Positions 1-12,827 of a stretch of 64,000 bases of DNA are shown here, one piece after another. Position 1 is the stretch's first letter, and each line of letters starts with the position of its first letter. The position numbers and the translations under genes were made by a program. Source of the stretch: Echiichthys vipera (lineage: Eukaryota > Chordata > Actinopteri > Perciformes > Trachinidae); assembly GCA_963691815.1 (NCBI GenBank), contig OY829663.1:5232023-5296022 (forward strand). Reading direction: 5' to 3'. The notes beneath the pieces were generated by a model, which worked only from the letters and a program-made list of their open reading frames with translations, searched no databases and was not told the origin of the DNA.

Positions 1-39
1 CAGGCAGATTCCTTTAGTGACTAAGAGCAGACTTTCCAG

Positions 40-175
40 TTATTGATGTTAAAAGGTTTGACATTTGGGGAAATTTGCTTAATCTGCTTTCTTGCAGAGA
101 GTTAGCTGATAAGATTGATATCGTAAACTATAGCCACCAACCGCCAATAGCTTAGCTTAGCTCAGAGTGAATTAA
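40..175. repeat. Dispersed teleost repeat copy
   Basis: The stretch contains the phrases gaaatttgcttaat, gagagttagctgat and agcttagcttagct. The same phrases recur in diverged form at about 57425-57840 inside gucy2g. I recognise the motif set as a common interspersed fish repeat but cannot name its class. No gene is visible. Confidence 0.45.
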
Positions 176-733
176 AATGGCTGAAAAAGTTAGCTGATGT
201 GTATTGATAAACAGTTAAGTTAGCTAAAAGTACTGGATCAACAGTTGAAATTGTTAGCTAAAGCACAATATATAATACTAAAACAGCTAGCTAAATGTCA
301 CAGATAAACAGTCAAAACAGTTAGCTTAAACTAATGGACGGACAGTTTGCTGATGGATAAAGTTGAAATTGTTAGCTAAAACTATTGGATGCACTAGTTA
401 ATAGTACTGGATAAATAGCAATGCACTTAAACAATTCAATAAGTTAGCTTAAAGTATCAGATAAACAGCTGAATTAGTTAAAAGTATTGGTTTTAACAAT
501 GGACAAAAATAGCTAGTTGAACTAATGGATAAACAGATGAAACATTTGGCTAAAAGTAGCCGAGGACATTGCATTTATTGAAACAGTTAAAACTAAAAGG
601 TAAACAGTTGAAGTAGTTAGCTAAATTGGAGTTTAAACATTTAGCTAAATTTGGTTTAGTATTGAACAGTTAGCTAAAAGTACTGAATTTAGTTGAAACA
701 GTCAGCTAAAACTATTGAATAAACAAGAGTGTA
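176..733. repeat. Degenerate tandem array, motif aacagttagctaaa
   Basis: Dozens of diverged copies of aacagttagctaaaagta and gataaacagttgaaa follow one another with a rough period in the 30s of bases. The array resumes at about 1428-1480, so the block at 734-1427 interrupts it. Divergence between units is high, suggesting an old minisatellite. Confidence 0.6.
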
Positions 734-990
734 CCTATGTTCCCCGGGTCCTATGTTCCCGCTTTGTTTGTAATGGGGTAACATCAGACCCTTATTTTGA
801 AAAAAGGTCAGATGTTCCCCAGTCTGTTATTTTTTCTCCGAATAGTCCCAAATTCCACAGAAAATAGGCCTCTGTAGACCATTATGTAGACCCTAACACT
901 ACCCCATAACCCTGACCCTAACCTTAACCCCTAACCCTAAGAAAATGCCGAATTAAATCAGCGAAGGCTCATGGGACCGGGGAACATAGG
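734..990. mobile_element. MITE-like element with terminal inverted repeats
   Basis: The left end reads cctatgttccccgggtcc and the right end, on the opposite strand, reads ccctatgttccccggtcc, giving inverted termini of about 17 bases around a 257-bp element with no ORF. The interior holds a run of ccctaa-type telomere-like hexamers (about 893-950). The right terminus abuts the 3' tail of a LINE fragment, so the two insertions are contiguous. I infer a non-autonomous DNA element. The superfamily is not assignable because no clear target duplication is visible. Confidence 0.5.
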
Positions 991-1427
991 GATCTCATCT
1001 CATTTCATCTTCATCCACTTATCTGGGGTCGGGTCGCGGGGGCAGCAGCTTAAGCAGGGGACCCCAAACTTCCCTTTCCCGGGCCACATTAACCAGCTCT
1101 AACTGGGGGATCCTGAGGCGTTCCCAGGCCAGTGTGGAGATCTAATCTCTCCACCTGGTCCTGGGTCTTCCCCGAGGCCTCCTCCCAGCTGGACGTGCCT
1201 GGAACACCTCCCTAGGGAGGCGCCCAGGGTTCATCCTTACTAGATGATCCTGAACCACCTCAACTGGCTCCTTTCAACACAAAGGAGCAGCGGCTCTACT
1301 CCGAGTTCCTCACGGATGCTGAACTTCTCCCCCTCTCTCTAAGGGAGACTCCAGCCCCCCTCCTGAGGAAACCCATTTCGTCCGCTTGTACCCGTGACCT
1401 CGTTCTTTCGGTCATACGGATGACCCC
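991..1427 (-). mobile_element. LINE 3' fragment (RTE/Rex3-like)
   Basis: On the minus strand this reads as the C-terminal end of a reverse-transcriptase ORF, with degraded matches to motifs such as SQLRWF, GRPRT and AWERL, then a 3' end with a GATGA-type short tandem tail at 991-1015. A second copy, in the opposite orientation, lies at 28373-28776 and is 5'-truncated at nearly the same point. GATG-type tails are known from Rex3/RTE elements of fish. The family name is an inference. Confidence 0.6.
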
Positions 1428-1480
1428 GAATAAACAGTTAAAACAGTTAGCTAAATGTAGCTAAACCTATTGGAGGAGTG

Positions 1481-4400
1481 AATGCCAGCGTTGAAGAAAA
1501 GGTATGCCTACTTTATCAGACAGGGTAGTGGGATGTAGCCTGCATTTGACAATAATGCAGTAGGCCCATGTTGTGAACCACTATCCGTATAGGCTAGTAA
1601 CCTATGCCACAATATAGCATTTCTGAGAAGCCTAACTTATCCTGATAACCTGATAAAATAAGAAAAGACATGACCGGCTAAGACATCATAGTGACAATGC
1701 CACAACATAAGTGAAAAACAGATGTGTGTCCATGTTAGAACGTCTGCTTGTCAAACATCTGACCTACACGCCGTCCTAACTGTCCATCTTTCTCTTCTTC
1801 AGCCTCTAAATCTGCCTCTGTCTGTCTGTCCTCTCTACTGTAATGGAAGTAAAGACAAGCAGCTTCTTGGCGACTCAGACTGAGAGGGGAGGAGGCGACG
1901 GTGGATGTGGAAAAAGGGAGTGGGACAAAAGATTAGAGATTAAAAAAAAAAACACATAAATGAGAGACTGAGAATGAAAGAGATGAGGTGAACATGGGTG
2001 GAGAAAGAGGGTTCATTTGAGGAAGCGAGACAAAAAAAGGGAAAGTGAGGTAAAGGCTGAGTGGTGTTCAGTGACAAAGAGGAAGGAGATGGATGTTTCC
2101 CCTGAAATGATTACATCACCTTCTGCACGCTCCTGTTGCCATGGCTACAGAGTCACATTAGGCTAATCATACTCCCGTCTGGCACCTTCACTTAGCCTTT
2201 ATCCAAGCTCCGTCTATGAACTCCAAGCTTCGTATATTTGACTGTCAGTCTCTTCCTGTTATTTTTATTTCAATAACAGGAGGTCTATTTTCCGATACAT
2301 CTATTTTCTATGCCCCTCCCCTCAAGGCCGATGTAAGACTGCTTCAAAGATATGATTTGAATGCACTTTGGGGATTGAGTTGGCAGCCAATTAGTTCTGC
2401 TGGGCAATCATCGCAGTTTGGGAAGAGGCCAATGTCCTAATGCACATACCCTTTACTTGTCCAACGTTTTCTGTAAACATCTTTTTAAATCATAAAATCA
2501 GCAGAGACTGTGCTAATGAACTGTCACTCAAAAATGTGTCTTCATTTACATCAACATGTATATTAGACCCTGTTTAATCAGGCACTGAATTTTGTCCAAA
2601 TGCACCAAATAAAAAGTAAATGAGCCGTCGACAATCATATAATTCACCTAACCCATTCAACATGACCCCCGGGCGTCTCCACAGTGGGAGAACTATCCCA
2701 GTTTGGCGCGAGACCAGTGCTTTGAAGTGTGACTGCCACATGAAACGCACACATCCAGGTTCACAAGTCACGCAGCTGCAGCATGGGAACAGTTTTAGTG
2801 GTAAACTGTGGGAGAATAAAGGCGTATTTCTCTCTTCCTCAACTTCTCTTTGTTGTTCCCTTGTTGCAAATTTTATTTTGCACAGTCTCCTACTAATGTT
2901 AAAGCCAACGTGATTGAGCCAGTCCACTGAATTATGTTTGCATGTTCAGCTCATACGAAAATAAACATACAATGCTCAAACATTAATGTATTAAATAACA
3001 AATTACCCACTGCAAAGCGTCAATTTAGACCAGTGTGCCCCCTTTTTAGGCTTTTGAGAATAGAAAGTACCAAGTTGCAGCCTCTCTTCATAGAATTTTC
3101 CTTCTGATTTCAGTTTATTGAAATAATCGTCAGAGGTATATTTATGTGTGAATATTACATACACTTGCTCCATTATTGATATCCTTGCATTTGCACTCTT
3201 TGTTTATTTGTACTGCATCTGCTGCACGACCATTTCCCCCGGGATAAATAAAGCTCTACCTCATCTAATTTAAAGAAAAACAGATACATACATACATTTT
3301 TTTTTTGCATTTCTATCGATATCATCACGTCATGACCCTGGAGATTAACCTGTGCACTATAACTGATGATACAAAAAAGAACTGTAGTGCTGGTGGAGGG
3401 ACTGAACACTGATCTATAGCTGACACACGGCCAGCTTTTCTGCAAACCACAGATCTTTCAGATGATGCTGCTGCTTAGTCAGTCGCTCCAGCATTAAGCT
3501 AATTCACCAGCTACATGGAGTTTGTGCTCATTTTTCAGTTGGAGACACAAAGTAACACTAGAGGAAGGTTTCACTCAGTAATAACCTTATTCACTGAGTG
3601 GATTTACCTGCTATACACCGGCTCCAAACGTCACATTAAGATCAAAGCTGCAGGTTTGTTTTTAATAAACTGAAATGAGCCTTGGGAATAAGCTATAAAA
3701 ATGACTACTAGCTCAATATGTTCACCACTGTACAGAAATGGACCCTTATCTTTCCATTGTAAGCTGACACAACTACCACCCTTTGAAACCACAATAACAC
3801 AAAATCATATTCAGGTAATTCTTTGTATTTAAAGTTTTACATTACTGCACAAAGAATGCACACATAACACCTCCAATTCTATACTGATACAGCTCTATCT
3901 GTTGTATAATGAAACAAATCAAAATATACCCTTTTTCTTTCCTCTCTACTGATTAACATTACGTCACTGATCTTTACACCAGAAGGCGATTGTAATCAAA
4001 CAAAGACAATCCTACTGTACAGGTGTAAAATTGGTAGTTTTTCCCTCCAAAGAAAATACCAACTGAGGTGAACCTTTGTTTCTTTTAATCATAAACACAT
4101 TCGACCATAATGAAGTAGTAATTCTAGCCCAAACTGTGATCTTTTTCTAATCAAGATGTTTTTGTGCTTTGTCCAGTAACCAAAACTCACATACACTGCT
4201 GTCCTTTGGTCATTTGTTCCATTCAGTGCACCTAAATATAATAATTTGCATTTATTTAGCAGCTAAAGAGATATTTGCCTCAGGAGTTGGTTGAGACCAT
4301 AGACTGTATTAAAAATGGACGTAGCATCTCCGTAGAGGTCCGTTCTCTCAACTTGATCCAATCGTGCTCACCTACGGGAGTCGCCGACTTGTCAGATTTT

Positions 4401-5037
4401 GACTCAGCATCATTTCCTCTCAACACTTACTGATCATGTTGCTCTGTAACTGCAAAAATAAGCAACTGTTTGATAATTAGGGCCGCCACCTCTTAGTAGA
4501 TTAGCCTAGTAGAGTATTTAAGTGACTTAGATAAGTATATTTATTATCTTAGGTTGAAAAAACTAACTAACAATAACAAATTCTATTACTGTCATTCAAA
4601 TATCAGTCTTAAAAAATCTTGTATCCATCTCTAAGACCAGCAAATGAAATAATCATGCGGACCATAAAACATATTAACCTTCTCATTGTAGTTTGTTAGT
4701 GTTGCTCTAACCATTTAAGCGCAGTTTAAATATGCGGACACCGATGAGGCCAAAGCATTTAATATACAACAACTAATTGAACTTCTTATCTGCAGACGAG
4801 CCAACAGGAATAATAAACGACCGCTAAAGGATTAGAAGATCGACGTAGTTGCAAGTGGATGTTGCAGAGACATATCCTTTCCTGCTGAGGATTAAGGAGT
4901 TGATTAAAGCACAGATCTTTAGAGAGAGGCGGTCTGCAGTCCTGGGTCTCTGTCAACTGCTGAGTAAGACAAACGCAGCAATGAACATTTGGAGCTGAAT
5001 AGTCGAGTCAACGCCAATAATAAGTGGTACCATCTCA

Positions 5038-5040
<3 letters not shown>
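1481..5040. other. Non-coding stretch without recognisable gene
   Basis: I find no splice-compatible coding segment on either strand. The notable patch is 3215-3280, where gataaataaagctctacc resembles the 3' tail of a fish non-LTR element (typically ...gggataaataaag...). About 4295-4400 includes a short phrase (agactgtat, aatggacgtag) that recurs in the transposon-like element at 55738-56650. The rest looks like unique or ancient intergenic or intronic DNA. Confidence 0.4.
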
Positions 5041-5074
<34 letters not shown>

Positions 5075-5115
5075 TTTGCCTTATCATCTCCAATGAACTC
5101 ATCCGTGTGTGTGTG

Positions 5116-5179
<64 letters not shown>

Positions 5180-5190
5180 TGAGAGAGAGA
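5041..5190. repeat. Compound microsatellite (TC)n-(GT)n-(GA)n
   Basis: A (TC)16 tract at 5041-5072 is followed by unique sequence, then a nearly pure (GT)n run at 5105-5176 with one GC interruption, then (GA)n at 5180-5190. The purine/pyrimidine skew makes short spurious open frames on both strands. Confidence 0.9.
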
Positions 5191-8100
5191 GCAAGACATA
5201 GGGGGCAAAGAGAGAGACCTGTACATCGAACAAACCAATGCTAACAGAGCTTCATCCTGTTCCTGTGAAGTGTGAGAAAGAGAGCCAAGCGCAGCACTCT
5301 GCTCCGCGGCTGCCTCAGCAAAAACACAATATGTTGGCTCTAGAGGAGCACGCTGGCAGCAACTCTTACCCCAAAGAATATCATCAGCTTTATTATATAG
5401 TGTGTGCTGCTCATTTGGCTATAGTATCTCCCAGGATAATAAATAGGACATCCCTGCATGATGAATTGGAAGAAATTGCAGCACAGTGTGTATTAAAGTT
5501 GTGTCCCTTCATCTGAACCCACTGGTTTCATTACATTTTTGTGTGTTTCTTCTGGGATTCAAGGACACCCAGTTGACTCAGCAGAATAAGCTACAAACTG
5601 CACCCTCACAGTGTAGAGTAGCGCTTCTTGAATTAAGCTCTTGACCTTTTTGACGTAGATTATTCCGGCTACTGTAACCTTTTCCACACAGGAGAGTCCT
5701 TCACTATTACAGTGATCTTTTGAACAAAGTACCTGATATTTAGACTGAATGGGCCACTTTGTTGCTACACTGTTACTACTATGTACACAGTAAGTCAGTG
5801 CTGTCTTTTCAGAGTTTGAAGGCATCATGTAAGTAGCACTTTCCTCTGTTACAGTCCTGTAATGGCAGACTTTAGTAATTCATGTATATTAAGGTCCCCG
5901 TAATAAATGTTCTTTTGAGATGCTTGATAACATTAAGTGTAAATAAGACTATACAATTGTTAATAATAGCATCATAAACATGTCTATTGTTATATTATAA
6001 AACATTTATATTTGATTTAGCACTTATAAGGAACACATTATAATGCATGTATTAGTAGTAAACTGTGCTTTCTGCAGCTACTGTATCTAAAGCATGAACT
6101 GGGATTTTGATATCGCGATAATTGTCAGAGGAAATATCCTGGTTTCATGGTTTTCACGATTATTAATCGTGGAATTGTTTGATGGACACTATGAAAGGAA
6201 AAAGACACAATATTCTTCTTTTGGTCCTGCAAATAAAACATGTCACCTTACTTTATATTGAAAAAAGAAGGTTCAGCACGTCGTCATAGAAGTGGAGCTA
6301 CATCCAAGTAACTAATATAAATCCCAAAGATTCAGAAAGTAAACAGGAACAAGTTGAGAACTACTCCAGCCCAGTTTAACCAGTTTTTCTTCAGCTTAGT
6401 AACTCAACACATCTTCCTGCAGCACTAACAATGCACAGCAATACCGCCTACCCAACACTTAATGCTTCTTAATTAATCCAGTTAATCTGAAACGAGGACT
6501 ACACGAGAAATCAATCCCTCACACCCGTCCCTTGTACATTCGCTGGTTACGTTTTTTTTACCTTGACTTGAGCATAAATGGGTGAATGTTTATCTCCAAG
6601 AACGACTCTTTGCAGTCACTTTTAGACGCCACGCTTTGCTACAGCAACTCCCTGTTCATTTTGTAGATATCCAAAGTGCTCCTGTGCTGTGGATTTCAGG
6701 TGCATTTTGGTGGATTTAAGGCTGGAATTTCAGTTCACTTAGACATTGTTATAGCCTTCCTTCTCTCTCTTCAGGTGTGTGGCACCACGACTCTTCGCAC
6801 ACATAAAACAAACGAGGGCACACACGTTACGTGAGTCGCGAGAGGTGATTTCACGTCGCACACACAAATAACACGACTCAAGATTTGTTTCACAGGAATC
6901 AGCATGCCACAGCTTCTACAATTCTTACGGTTATGAAACAGAAACAGTGATATTTTGTAACCGTGGCTATGGCAAAATCTGTTAAGTCAAACATCCCAAG
7001 CCCGAACGATGACTTGTTGGGGTTAATTAAATCCTAATAATCTCAATAATAGCTGCTGTACATGGTGCACACACTCTACCAGGTGAGATAGCAAGGCCTC
7101 ATGCATAACTCAGAAGTAAAAAAACAGACCAATCTCTGTTTTAATGTGAAACACTATGATAATTAAAATAACAAATAATTCATGAACTTCCCAGGCGGCT
7201 GCAGTGCCCCCTGGTGCTGCCAAAAGACTCCCATTTTCACTCCAGCGGCACGCCACGCCTCTCAGTGTAACTTGAGGATAACATTGCTGAGTTTGTGAGC
7301 AAGCCAGCAGAATTTTAGAATGGGGCATCTCATCAGTTACTGTTACACTTTGCAGCCAACACTTCCTGCTCTCAGAGACGTGCCTGCAATATGGCACCCA
7401 TAGTACAACCTGGCCAAACTCTATCAATGGCTCTTGATAGTGCCCGAGGAGTTATCGGCTTTCCCTGGCAACTTCTGTCTCCGCAGGAATGATGAACCAT
7501 GAGGTAGGGCAGCCAGCTCCATGCTCGCAAAAACGCTGTGCACCGGGCATTCCAGTCGGGATTACACCCCCGTATAGAGTAACCTGTCTGACTCCACCCA
7601 GCACCACCCTCTGGAAAGAGAGGAAGCTCAATCCAAGGTGGAAATACTCACATACATGAACGAATATGGTTCAACTTCACTCCTCCTAGATAGATCTCAT
7701 TATGTTTACATACTTTCTAAATGCATTTCCACTGTGATGATGTGACTCCCTGTATATGCAGACTGAGGGCGTTATAATGGGTTCAAACCTAAATAAACTA
7801 GTGGGACAAGGAGTCACTGAAGCACTTGAATTACATGCTAGGGCCTTTGCTGTCTTTACATCTTGAAGCATCTGAACAGCTGCAGTATACAGTATATGGC
7901 AACCTTTTGGATTTTAGACAGCGCTCTCCACCACCACCATTACCATCATTCAAACACAAAATGAGAGAAGAAAGGAAGGAGTGGGAGGAAATCACAGAAA
8001 GAGCTGGAGTTACTGGTGACTTCAGTCTGAGAGTCTGAGCTGCCACGCAAAAAGGCACAACACTCCCATACACACAGTGAGTGCTTAAAATCATCAGCAT

Positions 8101-8904
8101 ATATTACATTTATATTAATTTAGTGTAGATATAAAGCAAAATACTGCATGAATATGCTAAAAACAGAGAGCTGTCTGTATCTTCTTGTGTATATTTACTA
8201 TTGCTCCTTAAATATCAAGAAGTACTCGATTAACAGTTTAGCGACCAAAAAATCTGCTTCCCTTTCTAACTGAATGCACGTAAAGACATTTGTGTTGTTG
8301 CTAAGAGCAAAACACACCAGAAACTCCAGCCGGACGGTCTGCAGTCGAGTTGCATTGTGAGTACAGTAGTTGGCAGGTTTTTAAACAATGAAGGAGAGCG
8401 TGTAGAACAACAAAAAGAAGTTAAAGGAGTAGTGCGACTCAGTGGAGTACTCTTTTAAAGAAAATAACAAGAAGTGAATTGGTAGTTAATCTGATGGCAA
8501 CGATCTGCTTTAAGTTGCAACGTGCATGGGAGCCAGGATTTTGATTTAACAGAAAGAGACAGCCCCCGTCACACATGCAAACCTGAACTTATCCAGACAT
8601 TACCCGGAGGAGCTGTACGTGAGAACGCAAATGTCCAACTCAGTCGGACATTAAACGTATTTTACTTCCTGTTACAAGGTCACGTAATGTCCAAATTAAA
8701 TCCAAAGTGTGAGAATTCATAGCGTGCAGGTAGATGTGTTGATGACGTATCTGTCATGCGGCCGGCGCGAAAACCAGAAGGAAACAAACAGAGGGTGAAG
8801 AAGAAGAAGAAGAAGGGTGAGTTACACAAAGACGGCAACAAAAAATGTCTGTCTCACAAGGGCGATGATGTCACTGAAACCCTTTGTGCTCCAAGTGCCA
8901 ACGA
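5191..8904. other. Non-coding stretch with one dispersed repeat
   Basis: No exon or gene is supported. At 6765-6980 there is a repeat shared with 19842-20005. Landmarks common to both copies are caggtgtgtggcacc-like starts, cgtgagtcgcgag, caggaatca, and agcttctacaat followed by cttacggtta. About 6100-6180 carries a gatatcgcgataat motif typical of another teleost interspersed repeat. Short open frames here lack family features. Confidence 0.4.
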
Positions 8905-9260
8905 CCGTCATTGGAGTTGCAGTCGTTGGTGGGAAGTTAGTTTCGACTTGAGGTTAGATTGTTGAATCTCCTGAAGGGATGAAAGGGCAGCATTGTAAAC
9001 TGGAGATAAGTGGTGTCTCAGACCTCCTCTTCTGTTTAGCGATGGTTTCTCTACTTTTGCGTAGATGGCTTCTTTTACTCCTCTTTCAAACCATCTGTCC
9101 TCTCTGTCCAGGATGTGGACATTGTTGTCATCAGGAGAGTGGGCTTTCTCCTTGAGATGTAAGTGGACAGCAGAGTCTTCCTAGACCATTAACCAGGTCC
9201 AGTTGCTTTTGACTGAAATTGCTTTGAGGATAACGACGACCTGGACAAATGAGAACATTC
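8905..9260 (-). mobile_element. GIY-YIG retroelement fragment (Penelope-like)
   Basis: Reading minus from about 9170 to 8960 gives a continuous translation containing HLKEKAHSPDDNNVHIL, REDRWFERGVKEAIY, PSLNRRGGLRHHLSPVYNAA and LSSL. This is the C-terminal part of a GIY-YIG nuclease domain carried by Penelope-like retroelements in fish. Upstream in the sense direction is the phrase gtccaggtcgtcgttatcc, which also occurs at 25383-25450 and at the window's right edge. The 3' end is repeated at about 9440-9535. The fragment is 5'-truncated and lacks the reverse transcriptase. Confidence 0.6.
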
Positions 9261-9434
9261 ACAGGCTTATGGAGATGATACATCGTCTGGGCTCGTCTCA
9301 CTGGTGTGAACTGGCAGGTTTCAGAACATTGCAGACTTCCACGTTTCCAAGAAGCTGCAAGTTTCAACTACCGTCTCGTTGCGAATCTTTGGTCTGAACT
9401 GGGCTTAAGATATGAGTTGGAGAGGTGGTTAGAG

Positions 9435-9540
9435 TGCCAGTCGTGGGTGGGAAGTTGGTTTCGACTTGAGGTTAGATTGTTGAATCTCCTGAAGGGATGA
9501 AAGGGCAGCATTGTAAATTGGAGATAAGTGGTGGGCTTAA
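9435..9540 (-). mobile_element. Partial duplicate of the GIY-YIG 3' region
   Basis: The roughly 100 bases here (from gagtgccagtcgt to ggagataagtggtg) repeat 8910-9015 with only a few mismatches and in the same orientation. The two copies therefore sit about 525 bp apart as a direct duplication. The coding part downstream in sense is not duplicated. Confidence 0.65.
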
Positions 9541-10269
9541 GATATTGTCTGGTTATGAGTAGGAGAGGTTGTTGAACTGTTGGAATCCATTGAAATGAGC
9601 ATGAATGGAAGCGGACCAATGCCTCAGTTTATGGAGAAGGAAAAAACTCACCGCAAACTCTTCACCGCCGCGCAGAGGGTCAGAGTTTCACTCTCAAAAG
9701 ATCGATTTTGGGTTTAAGTATCACTTTAAAAACCAGAGGACATGAGCAAAGCTACAGACACTTTAATGATTTGATGATCAATTAAAGAGAAAACAGATTT
9801 TTCTAAACCACCTGTATCGATGTTAAATGATAACAGATAGTTTTGTCTAATTTCTTACTCTGCACTTTGGAGAAATGAGATGGCGAGTGTGCTGAAGCTT
9901 CCACTTCATGCCTATTGAAAGCATTGACAGTATTGACATTGGAGAGGGTGTGGGTTGAGAAATGACTGAACGTGGGCAGTCACGTTACATAAGCAACAGT
10001 CCACTTCTCTTACTAAAAGAGCACAAACACACTGACACACCATGCATACATGTGCTGCTCACCTCCCTCGAACAGATGGGATGTTTTATTGCAGTGGAGC
10101 AGTCATTATTAGAAACCAGAGAGCTGTTTACTGTGGTGAAAAATAACATATAAATGATATATTATATTATATATATATATTATAAACAGGGGTTTGAGTC
10201 TAATTATTAGCCCTGCCATGATATTAGCATATCACAGACATGTCAGTATCTTAGAGTGAACTGGAAACG

Positions 10270-10870
10270 GTGTCATATAGCTGTTAATTTTATTAGATTA
10301 GATTAGATTCTGTATTTAAATGATCATAATTTGACTGATACTAAACACAATGTTTATTTAGATATTTATTTTATTTTAATTTTTTAAATACCAGCAACTA
10401 ACTGATACTAAACACAATGTTTATTCAGCTATTTATTTAATTCTTATTTCTAATGGTCAGCAATTAACTGGTAATGAAGATATTTATTCAGCTATTTAAT
10501 ATTTATATGAATTATTTATTTAAATGGTCAGAAATAGGCTGTTATATTAGACATTAGATATATTTATTATTTATATTTATTCTTTTCTCCACTGGGTCCT
10601 GATGAAGGTCAATAGACCGAAACGTCGAACAAAGGCCAAATAGCAGAGCTTGTGCGGGATCAAGTCTTTATTTTCCATGCAGGAATATATTTATTATTTA
10701 TATATATTCTTTATTAAAATGGTCAGAAATCGACAGACACAAAAGATATTTATTTAGCTATTTATTATTTATATGTATTCTTTATTTAAATGGTCAGAAA
10801 TTGACTGACACTAAACATCTTTATTTATTCTTTATATTTATTCTTTATTTTACTGTTCATTTCTAAGTGG
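10270..10870. repeat. AT-rich degenerate minisatellite, interrupted by a retroelement tail
   Basis: Units built from aaatggtcagcaa, ctgatactaaacac and tttatttagctatttat repeat with diverged copies. The same family recurs at 27185-27390. At 10595-10690 the array is interrupted by a segment reading ctgatgaaggtcaatagacc and ccgaaacgtcg, which resembles the 3' portion of a fish retroelement; array sequence continues on both sides. Confidence 0.6.
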
Positions 10871-12700
10871 TTGACAATGTAATAGGCTACATTTTATGTA
10901 TAATAACGCTCAATATTCTTCAATAAAATGTTTTTTTTGAGGAGAAAGCAGCCATCTGAGCACCTCCGCAGACTCATATCGGTACATAATCCACATAGAA
11001 ATGCTCAATTTTCAATCCAGCTCTTTCTATATTCTATATTCTATATTCTATTCTGTCTTTAGGGTGACTTTAACAAATTATGAAAAATAGCCTCTTGGCT
11101 AATTCTGGCGCATTTACAGTAAATGTTATTAATGTGCACTGTCCCTTGTTCAAATAAACTAAACTTCAATATGGCTGCCATATCAGTAATCTGTGAATTC
11201 TCCCTTAAATCGGCCTCAAAATACCCACATAATTCAGACTCTACTCAATACCACAGATGGCAACTCTGCAGCTGTTTAAATAAAGACTGTATGAACCAGC
11301 GACCCTTTTTGAACCGACTGAAGTAACTATTTGGCATTTGGGTGCTGCGCCTCCTCACAGCGATGAGGGATTTCTCGGTACAAGCGTCTTCCTGTTTCCC
11401 TCCTCGGGTGTCACAACGTCTGCACCGCACAGGGATTTGAGTTACATGGTCAGAACACACACATACCAAAGGCAGGGTGTGACGGCCCGTATCAATGTGA
11501 CCGCAGTTACTTCAGTTCAAAAAGTGTGTTTACACTGAAGTCTCCCAGTTCCCGCTAATATCTCCAGTTAGAAACCAGTTTGATGTTGAGCTCCGTGCAG
11601 GTTTTCTACCTCATGAAAAACTGGTTCTCTCACTTCCTCACTTCCTCCCTCTCCCAGCGGGTCTTTGGTTGTCATAGTTACATGCATTAACACACCTGCT
11701 AAGCTCTTGGGTCCCCCGTGTCTCCCTCTCTCGCAGACTTTGACCTAAAAACAAGACCGCTGGCATGTAATTACAGCGAGGGAGGACAGATAAGGACAAA
11801 ATATGGAGGATGTGTCACATATTTTTAAATTTGTTGGTTTAATCAACAAGTGAAATAACAGCTGCTTAATAGGATTCACCTTTTAGGTCATTGATGAAAC
11901 TTATTACACTCATTATTCCCCACCAACACCAACTACGTGTCAGTTATTTAACTTATCGGATATAAAGAATACAGTTGGTTTTGCTCTAGCAGATCAGCAC
12001 ACTTTATTTTTATTACAATGAATTTAATAAAACATGATGTTTCCAAATATGGATTTTAAAAATATGCATGTTGCCAGATTTCTGTCACTCATTCACTGTT
12101 TATTTCATGAAAAAACTAAAAGAAAAAATGTTGAAACGTGACTCGCAATGTTAAGAAATCCTTAATTAATAACCGCAGACCTCATTATCATCACAATGTC
12201 AACAAATAGTTAATGTGATTTAAGATAAACTACTCGCTAATAGGTGTGACATCAAAGCCTTAAGACCTTCACACACCATTTTAACCTGTGCCATTAATTT
12301 GCAGGTCAATAATTATTTTATTAGTCATGAAAAACAAATACTACGCAGCAATAAAGCAACATTTTCGCAGAGGAAAATGCAAAATACAGGCACGAGGATT
12401 ATAAAACGATAACGCGGAAGCTCGTAGTCCGATTAAAGACTTTGACACAAGCGTCACATACCACTCTTTCTGTTCTTACCTTTCACAATAAAAGCCCTAA
12501 ACTGTGTAGCTGTTGAGCTGATCTGACAGGCCGTGCACATCACACTTAGAAATATTTGCAGGTGAGCATTTCCCTGCTTTGTGTTTTGTGTAAAACCAAC
12601 AATCGTGACTATGAGGCAGCATTAAATGTTGCTTAAAGCTGCAGTGAGGGAAAGGGGGAAAAAGGCCAGTATTTGAAGCAGAGTGAGAGCTCCTTCTGCA
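10871..12700. other. Non-coding stretch, nothing recognised
   Basis: AT-rich sequence with a short (TTCTA)n run near 11020-11050. No splice-compatible coding segment or repeat family could be supported on either strand. Confidence 0.35.
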
Positions 12701-12753
12701 CCTCTCTCTTCTCTCTCTCTCTCTCTCTTCTCTCTCTGTCTGTCTTAAACCAA

Positions 12754-12784
<31 letters not shown>

Positions 12785-12793
12785 GTCTTAAAC

Positions 12794-12824
<31 letters not shown>
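12701..12824. repeat. (CT)n microsatellite with an internal duplicated spacer
   Basis: Three CT runs are separated by two copies of the spacer gtctgtcttaaaccaat. The spacer plus flanking CT forms a tandem duplication of roughly 50 bp. Confidence 0.9.

Positions 12825-12827
<3 letters not shown>

Noticed and set aside
893..950. Interstitial telomere sequence indicating a chromosome end or fusion
   Set aside because: The ccctaa units are few, irregular and inside a TIR element of a type that commonly carries them.
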